26,778 bases of DNA. Origin: Syntrophomonas sp. UBA1368 (GTDB lineage Bacteria; Bacillota; Syntrophomonadia; Syntrophomonadales; Syntrophomonadaceae). The stretch's first letter is position 1. The number at the start of each line of letters is the position of its first letter. Below are positions 22,468-26,778 of this stretch, one piece after another. The notes under the pieces are model-generated. The model was not told the origin of the DNA. It saw only the letters and a list, made by a program, of their open reading frames with translations, and ran no database searches. The stretch is taken from contig DBRM01000051.1 in NCBI GenBank assembly GCA_002305965.1, forward strand, positions 56,295 through 83,072, written 5' to 3'. Both the position numbers and the translations under genes were made by a program.

Positions 22468-23966
22468 TGAATATCATCGATATACAGAATCTTACCTATT
22501 ATTATCCCGGCCAAGACCGCCCGGCTTTAAACCACATCGATCTGCAGGTCAAAAAAGGAGAGATCGTGGGCATAATAGGCGTTTCAGGCTGCGGCAAATC
22601 CACCTTGCTGCGGGCTGTGAGCCGGCTGATCCCTGACTTCTACGGGGGCAATCTGGCGGGGAACGTTTTCTTCGGGGAACGGTCATTAAGGGACTGGAGC
22701 CAGAAAGAATTGTACCGGTCCATGGGCGTCTTATCCCAGGAAGCAGAACACAGCCTGATTTTCAATGAGGTAAGGCGAGACATTGCTTTTGGCCTGGAGA
22801 ATCTGGGCATAAGCAACCGGGAGATGAGCCTTAAGATCAGCGAGGTACTGAAATACTTTGGGCTTGATCAGCTTTCCTGCCGATCGGTCCACCATTTATC
22901 GGGAGGGGAAAGGCAAAAAACAGCCCTGGCCGGAATTGTGGCCATGGAGCCGGAACTTCTGGTATTGGATGAACCGGCAGGCCAGTTGGATGATCACACT
23001 TCCCGGGACTTGTTTCTTTTATTGAAGCAGCTCAATCAAGAGCGGGGGATCACCATAGTCATTGCCGAACAAAAGCTGGAGCTGCTGCTGAACCTGGCAG
23101 ATAAAGTGGCAGTGATGGAAGCAGGGGAAGTAATTTTTATCGGAACTCCGCAAGAACAATATAGCTGGGCATTACGGAATGATTATCCTTTGACCTGTGA
23201 CTGTAAAATAAACCACGAAGAGAAGGCATATGCAGGACCTGATTGGAAGGAGAAGGCCGGCAGTGAATCAACCGCTGCTGTTACCAGACCGGATCATGTA
23301 GCTGCCGTTTACGAACTAAATTATCAATATCAGCAAATCAGAATTCTTAAAAATATTACCTTGCGGCTGTACCCGGGGCAGATCACTGCTTTGACCGGTG
23401 ATAACGGGGCCGGCAAGACCACTTTGATAAAAATGCTCCTGGGACTGCTTAAGCCCGGTGGAGGAGAAGTTGAAGTACTGGGACGGAAGGGGAAACAATT
23501 GCGGCCGGAGATCATCGGACAAAAAGCGGCCTATCTGCCGCAAAACCTGGATCATTATTTTATCACTGATACTGCGCTGGCCGAAGTTGAACTGGGACTG
23601 AGAGCGGGCGGGGGAAATCACTTATCCGCACGGGATTGGCTGGAAAAATTAAAGGTGGATGCATATGCAGAAGCTGACCCGCGCAGTCTCAGCATTGGAG
23701 AAAAACAGCGCGTAGCCATCGCCAGCTTGATAGCCGCCGCTCCGCAGTTGATTTTACTGGATGAACCGACCAGGGGGCTGGACATCATGCAAAAGCAAGT
23801 TTTGGGTGAGACTCTGACCGGGTTGACAAGAACGGGGAAAGCCATCGTATTGGCTTCACATGACACGGATTTCGTAAATACATATGCTGACCGGGTAATA
23901 TTGATGCAGCACGGTTGTGTGATAAAGGATGAATTAAGGAATGGGGAAAGGCGGGAGGCTTTATGA
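22464..23966 (+). CDS. ECF transporter ATPase with two fused nucleotide-binding domains
   Basis: One 500-residue chain carries both EcfA-type ATPase domains. Domain 1 has Walker A GVSGCGKST (39-47), signature LSGGERQ (145-151) and Walker B LLVLDEP with Glu170, but the switch-loop His is replaced by Gln203 (VIAEQKLE). Domain 2 has Walker A GDNGAGKTT (312-320), a changed signature LSIGEKQ (409-415), Walker B with Glu434, and a normal switch His466 (LASHD). A linker of about 50 polar residues joins the domains. The protein powers import through EcfT and the S component. The start overlaps the ecfT stop by four bases, and the stop overlaps the next start. Fused ATPases dedicated to one S component fit the CbrV type. 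Confidence 0.92.
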   Translation: MMNIIDIQNLTYYYPGQDRPALNHIDLQVKKGEIVGIIGVSGCGKSTLLRAVSRLIPDFYGGNLAGNVFFGERSLRDWSQKELYRSMGVLSQEAEHSLIFNEVRRDIAFGLENLGISNREMSLKISEVLKYFGLDQLSCRSVHHLSGGERQKTALAGIVAMEPELLVLDEPAGQLDDHTSRDLFLLLKQLNQERGITIVIAEQKLELLLNLADKVAVMEAGEVIFIGTPQEQYSWALRNDYPLTCDCKINHEEKAYAGPDWKEKAGSESTAAVTRPDHVAAVYELNYQYQQIRILKNITLRLYPGQITALTGDNGAGKTTLIKMLLGLLKPGGGEVEVLGRKGKQLRPEIIGQKAAYLPQNLDHYFITDTALAEVELGLRAGGGNHLSARDWLEKLKVDAYAEADPRSLSIGEKQRVAIASLIAAAPQLILLDEPTRGLDIMQKQVLGETLTGLTRTGKAIVLASHDTDFVNTYADRVILMQHGCVIKDELRNGERREAL

Positions 23967-24724
23967 ACGAGAAAATAAAGAAAACTCTCATCCTGCTATG
24001 CATGGCAAGCGGATTAATCCTATGTCTGGCTGCTTTGGTATACAAAAAAATCACTGCCGGCGCTGCCTCAACGATTATCACCATCCTTGCTTTGCTGTTT
24101 ATGATCGTATGGGCCCGCCGGTCACTATCTTCCGTCAAACTGCTGTCACTGATGGCTACTTTAGCTGCTGCTGCCGCTTTGGGAAGAATCCCTTTCGCCG
24201 CTTTGCCCGGTGTGCAGCCTACCAGTTTTCTGGTTATGGTCTCCGGTCTGGTTTTTGGTCCCCAGGCAGGCTTTATGATCGGGGCCATGGCGGCACTGGC
24301 TTCCAATTTCTTTCTCGGGCAGGGTCCCTGGACCCCATGGCAGATGCTGGGCTGGGGATTGATGGGCATGAGTGCTGCCGGACTGACCCATATAAGAAGC
24401 AGATGGTTTCCTCTGATTTTGGCTTTATGGGCCGGACTGTGGGGATATTTGTTTGGCTGGATCCAGAATATCGGCTTCGTAACGGTCTTTGTCACACCAG
24501 TCACGATCAAGGCTTACCTGGCCAGTTGTGTGGTAAGTTTTGCTTTTGACAGTATCCATGCTGCTGCCAATTTTTTATTATGCCTGTTTTTCGCCCGGCC
24601 GGTGGCAAAAATACTAGAGCGGTTTTCTATCCGCCTGGGTGGAAGTTATCTGCCCGTGTTGCCGGAGCCGGATGCCAGGGATATAGGCTTTTCATCGGCG
24701 AAACAGGACAAAGCCGGGTCATGA
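23963..24724 (+). CDS. ECF transporter substrate-binding (S) component, probably for cobalamin/corrinoid (CbrT-like)
   Basis: This 253-residue membrane protein binds the vitamin and delivers it through EcfT. It has about eight hydrophobic segments: two at the N-terminus (10-26, 36-50), then the usual six-helix core with RIPFAALPGVQPT (75-87), VFGPQAGFMIGAMAALASN (97-115) and FFLGQGPWTPWQM (116-128), motifs I associate with B12-linked S components. Substrate is inferred from the riboswitch and the dedicated operon, not from residues. The start overlaps the ATPase stop (ATGA). The last 26 codons overlap the convergent hydrolase gene. The family-typical part ends near residue 225, so the polar C-terminal tail is an extension. 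Confidence 0.85.
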   Translation: MNEKIKKTLILLCMASGLILCLAALVYKKITAGAASTIITILALLFMIVWARRSLSSVKLLSLMATLAAAAALGRIPFAALPGVQPTSFLVMVSGLVFGPQAGFMIGAMAALASNFFLGQGPWTPWQMLGWGLMGMSAAGLTHIRSRWFPLILALWAGLWGYLFGWIQNIGFVTVFVTPVTIKAYLASCVVSFAFDSIHAAANFLLCLFFARPVAKILERFSIRLGGSYLPVLPEPDARDIGFSSAKQDKAGS

Positions 24725-25488
24725 GAAGTAAAAAACTTTACACCCAGACTGCGTATTTCATCCAGACGCAAGCGGTCAGGCCTTTCTCTGGTAAGTGAAT
24801 TGCTGGCAGCCAGATGACTGCTTATTTCCTTGCGTACATTATCATCCCAATAAAAACGGCCGCCATATCCGGCCCTGAATTGCTGCCAGTAAGGTTCGGG
24901 GATCTTCTCCCACATGGCGGTATAGTTAAAAGGGGCATCGCCTCCCAAAATAATCCTGCCTTCCGCAGTCTGCACTTCGATGGCCTGATGTCCTGCCGTA
25001 TGGCCGCTATTGAAAATGACCTTTAAGCCCGGTTCAATCTCGGTGGTGCCTTCCAACAGCTCAAACTGCTGCAGATGAGGCAGCCAGTGGGAGGGACAAA
25101 AAGAGCATTCTTCATTGACCGGCAAACGGACCAGAGCCCGTAGTTCTTCCCCTTGTACATAGAAGCGGGCGCGGGGAAATTTGGCAATGGAACCGGTATG
25201 GTCCCAGTGCATATGAGTCATGATGACCGTTTTAATGTCCTCCGTCCGGTAGCCCCAGTGCTCCAGAACCTCGCTGAAATGAAGATCTTCAAAATGAACC
25301 GAGGTCGAATCCACTCCCGGGATAAAATCCGGATGAAAGCCGGTATCGATCAATATCAGCCCTCCGGTATTTTCATTGACGATGAGAAAGGCATAACTGG
25401 GAATATTTTTAACATCGGGGAAAAAACCTCCGCCGCCCATTTTAACTGTAAAAGAACCATTATAAATCGGGTAAATCAAATGATTCAT
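24646..25488 (-). CDS. Metallo-beta-lactamase-fold hydrolase, AHL-lactonase-like
   Basis: This is a 280-residue MBL-fold protein with a complete dinuclear-metal site: His92-x-His94-x-Asp96-His97 (THMHWDHTGS), His163 (NSGHTAGHQ), Asp184 (LGGDAPF) and His256 (FTSHDPAL). Length, the TGFHPDF strand and the lack of beta-lactamase features place it with the N-acyl-homoserine lactonase group. Many such proteins in non-quorum-sensing Firmicutes act on unknown lactones or esters, so the substrate is open. The start at 25488 has AAGGAG 12 bases upstream, a rather long spacing. The last 26 codons are antisense to the S-component gene. It appears to be transcribed alone from a promoter carrying an inverted repeat. 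Confidence 0.85.
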   Translation of the reverse strand: MNHLIYPIYNGSFTVKMGGGGFFPDVKNIPSYAFLIVNENTGGLILIDTGFHPDFIPGVDSTSVHFEDLHFSEVLEHWGYRTEDIKTVIMTHMHWDHTGSIAKFPRARFYVQGEELRALVRLPVNEECSFCPSHWLPHLQQFELLEGTTEIEPGLKVIFNSGHTAGHQAIEVQTAEGRIILGGDAPFNYTAMWEKIPEPYWQQFRAGYGGRFYWDDNVRKEISSHLAASNSLTRERPDRLRLDEIRSLGVKFFTSHDPALSCFADEKPISLASGSGNTGR

Positions 25489-25520
25489 ATGGATAAACTT
25501 CTCCTTTGAAATTTCTGGTA

Positions 25521-25544
25521 TTGAAATGTTATTTCAAAATTATA
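25521..25544 (-). promoter_or_regulatory. Promoter and 17-bp operator-like inverted repeat of the MBL hydrolase gene
   Basis: On the minus strand a perfect -10 TATAAT (25544-25539) has only a fair -35 (TTAAAT at 17 bp). Directly downstream lies the perfect inverted repeat TTGAAAT-GTT-ATTTCAA (25521-25537), covering the expected transcription start. The placement suits a repressor of the MarR/TetR size class. No regulator gene is adjacent. Confidence 0.6.
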
Positions 25545-25647
25545 GTAACACAAAAAAATAAATTTAACCTCAAGCATATGGCTTGATCCAAAAATCTTTG
25601 CAGATAATCCTCGGCGAAGAAAATAAAAAGAAAATTCTGACAAATCA

Positions 25648-25677
25648 TTGACCCATAACGAAATTTGATGCTAACAT
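25648..25677 (+). promoter_or_regulatory. Possible promoter of the membrane-protein gene at 25744
   Basis: TTGACC (25648-25653) and TAACAT (25672-25677) are separated by 18 bp, giving a leader of about 60 bases. The interval 25545-25647 before it has no gene; it contains a small hairpin (TCAAGC/GCTTGA, about 25570-25586) without a T run. Confidence 0.4.
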
Positions 25678-25743
25678 GATATTAATATGCATATCCTGTA
25701 ATGAACAAAATTGCAGGCAAAAAATAATCAGGGGGGTTTGTTT

Positions 25744-26178
25744 ATGAGTGAAACACCGATAAACACTGAAAATGCTGCCCCGCAGCCGGATCCGGCCGCG
25801 ATGGCCAAAATTATGGCCGCCATCAATCTGGTACAGAAAATCTTAAGTTTTTTAAAGTGGAGTCAGATACTGATTGGAATCGCTTTTCTTTTCGCACTTC
25901 TGTGGTGCCAGGCGGAAATGGGAAAATTCGCCTTGATGGCTGCAGCACCCTTCTATGTTGCGCTGGGATTTGCAGCTGATGCAGCCAAAAAGGACCTTTC
26001 CCAGCTGAAAACTGTGCTGCGTATTATGGGCATCGGACAACTGGGATTCGCCCTGGTGGTGATCATCGGGATTTTTGCACTGCCTCTTCCACCTCAATAC
26101 TGGGCATGGGCGGCAGTGGCACTGATACTTGGCATAGTGCCGACCCTTATCTATCAAAGGGCGAAAAAGATGATGTAA
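25744..26178 (+). CDS. Unrecognised small membrane protein, four helices
   Basis: The 144-residue product is not one I recognise. A polar, proline- and alanine-rich N-terminus (residues 1-35, partly amphipathic) is followed by four hydrophobic segments at about 40-56, 62-80, 97-114 and 118-137, and a short basic end (RAKKMM). There is no signal peptide, cysteine pair or charged motif to suggest a function. The start at 25744 is chosen for the AGGGGGG site 7 bases upstream; an in-frame ATG at 25711 has none. Codon use and helix pattern support a real gene. It stands between a divergent hydrolase and an NfeD-type protease gene, with no sign of co-transcription except direction with the latter. 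Confidence 0.75.
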   Translation: MSETPINTENAAPQPDPAAMAKIMAAINLVQKILSFLKWSQILIGIAFLFALLWCQAEMGKFALMAAAPFYVALGFAADAAKKDLSQLKTVLRIMGIGQLGFALVVIIGIFALPLPPQYWAWAAVALILGIVPTLIYQRAKKMM

Positions 26179-26228
26179 ATACTGCAGCTAAAATTGGGGT
26201 CAAGACACAGGAAAAGAACCGCAAAGTG

Positions 26229-26280
26229 TACACCCCTGATCATGGGCATAAAGATCCAGGATCTGGCGGTGTATCTTTTT
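26229..26280 (+). terminator. Possible imperfect terminator after the gene at 25744
   Basis: TACACC (26229-26234) pairs with GGTGTA (26268-26273). Imperfect inner pairing (CCTGATC with GATCCAGG) and the small CCAG-GAT-CTGG hairpin add to it, and TCTTTTT follows. The whole is irregular, so confidence is low. The remaining sequence to 26446 shows no other feature. Confidence 0.35.
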
Positions 26281-26446
26281 GTCCATGTTTTCATGTAATG
26301 ATAAGCCGGCAGTATTCGGGTTTTAACAATTTAGAAAAGGCATAAGCGGAAGGTATTTAGAGAATATTAATCATATGGTCCTTTACCAGAAGAGCAAAAT
26401 AAAGCACAATAAAGAAAAAGGAATTTTATCCCGGGAGGTGTAAAAT

Positions 26447-26778
26447 GTGGCGCGGAAGGGTATCGGCATCATAAGCCTGCTGTTTATTATGGCCTCTCTT
26501 TTTCTATTTCCGGTTTCTGTCCATAGCCAGGCCGATGGTCCGGTGGTTTATACCGTAGCAGTAGAAGATACGGTCACCGCCGGAACCGCCAAGAATATCA
26601 AACGGGCCATCGATTACAGCCAGAGGCAGAATGCTGACGCTCTGGTGATATTGATCAATACCCCCGGCGGACTGGTAGACGCTACTTTAGACATCATCCA
26701 GACTATTTCTGCTGCTAAAGTGCCGGTCATTACTTACGTGACACCCAAGGGAGCCATAGCTGCTTCGGCCGGGACTTT
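26447..26778 (+). CDS. NfeD-type ClpP-class membrane serine protease (N-terminal part)
   Basis: The frame starts with GTG at 26447, 6 bases after GGGAGGTG, and runs off the window after 110 codons. An ATG two bases earlier is in another frame that stops after nine codons, so GTG is the start. A signal peptide (about residues 4-27, ending near SVHSQA) is followed by VVYTVAVEDTVTAGTAKNI, INTPGGLVDATLDI and VPVITYVTPKGAIAASAGT. This is the ClpP-like protease domain of long NfeD proteins, with the catalytic Ser probably in AASAGT. Such proteins are often followed by a flotillin/SPFH gene (floA in Bacillus), which would lie beyond the window. The C-terminal membrane and NfeD domains are not seen. 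Confidence 0.88.
   Translation, partial: MARKGIGIISLLFIMASLFLFPVSVHSQADGPVVYTVAVEDTVTAGTAKNIKRAIDYSQRQNADALVILINTPGGLVDATLDIIQTISAAKVPVITYVTPKGAIAASAGT

Noticed and set aside
23785..24549. Long open frames on both strands across the S-component gene (241 codons on minus, 202 on plus)
   Set aside because: They overlap the true S component, lack hydrophobic or domain patterns, and have no ribosome sites. The S-component frame has clear helices and overlaps its neighbour as expected.
26106..26345. Plus-strand open frame of 79 codons downstream of the membrane protein
   Set aside because: It starts inside the preceding gene, has no ribosome site, and its Gly/His/Cys-rich sequence covers the possible terminator.

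Overview
The window reads as the chromosome of an anaerobic, endospore-forming Gram-positive bacterium of the Clostridia/Peptococcaceae type. A spore germinant-receptor operon shows spore formation. Strong GGAGG-type ribosome sites, frequent TTG/GTG starts, a small Bacillus-type PurL, an iscR-iscS-iscU cluster lacking hscBA/fdx, and an ECF-type vitamin transporter agree with that. FdhD and a stand-alone MOSC protein point to molybdenum-cofactor enzymes such as formate dehydrogenase. Species cannot be named from sequence reading alone. No CRISPR array, insertion sequence, prophage or rRNA was seen.

Layout. (1) 1-7163, + strand: purL and purF, then hisH-hisA-hisF, then a DacF-like D,D-carboxypeptidase, all closely spaced. 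HisF/HisH release AICAR, a purine intermediate, so the pur-his join makes metabolic sense. (2) 7242-7402, - strand: a self-contained tRNA-Leu(UAG) unit with promoter and terminator. (3) 7616-12147, + strand: CopA-type Cu(I) ATPase with its terminator, MetA homoserine O-acetyltransferase, and an EFR1-type flavodoxin/ferredoxin fusion. (4) 16147-12165, - strand: one apparent operon fdhD-nadA-iscR-iscS-iscU. It has a clear promoter with an embedded perfect palindrome and ends at a strong hairpin. IscS is the known sulfur donor to FdhD, NadA is a 4Fe-4S enzyme, and IscR is the cluster-sensing regulator, so the operon joins sulfur mobilisation to two of its users. (5) 16344-20407, + strand: overlapping gerA-gerC-gerB genes plus a fourth, two-helix small subunit. 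(6) 20886-20431, - strand: MOSC protein.

(7) 20938-21660 holds no intact gene. It contains a fragment of an enolase-superfamily (mandelate racemase/muconate lactonizing) enzyme, a terminator, and a cobalamin riboswitch with a P1 stem, B12 box and downstream terminator. (8) 21661-24724: the riboswitch-controlled ECF transporter, made of a T component, a single protein carrying both ATPase domains, and an S component. The likely cargo is vitamin B12 or a corrinoid. (9) 25488-24646, - strand: an AHL-lactonase-like metallo-beta-lactamase-fold hydrolase whose 3' end overlaps the S-component gene by 79 bp tail to tail, with a 17-bp inverted repeat at its promoter. (10) 25744-26178: an unrecognised four-helix membrane protein. 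(11) 26447 to the window end: the N-terminus of a long NfeD/ClpP-class membrane serine protease.

The points most worth following up are the fdhD-nadA-isc operon and its promoter palindrome, a 12-base motif shared by the upstream regions of fdhD and the MOSC gene, and the B12-riboswitch ECF system, whose two degenerate ATPase features fall in the same composite site. The decayed enolase-superfamily fragment and the missing start codon of the germination A subunit are also worth checking.
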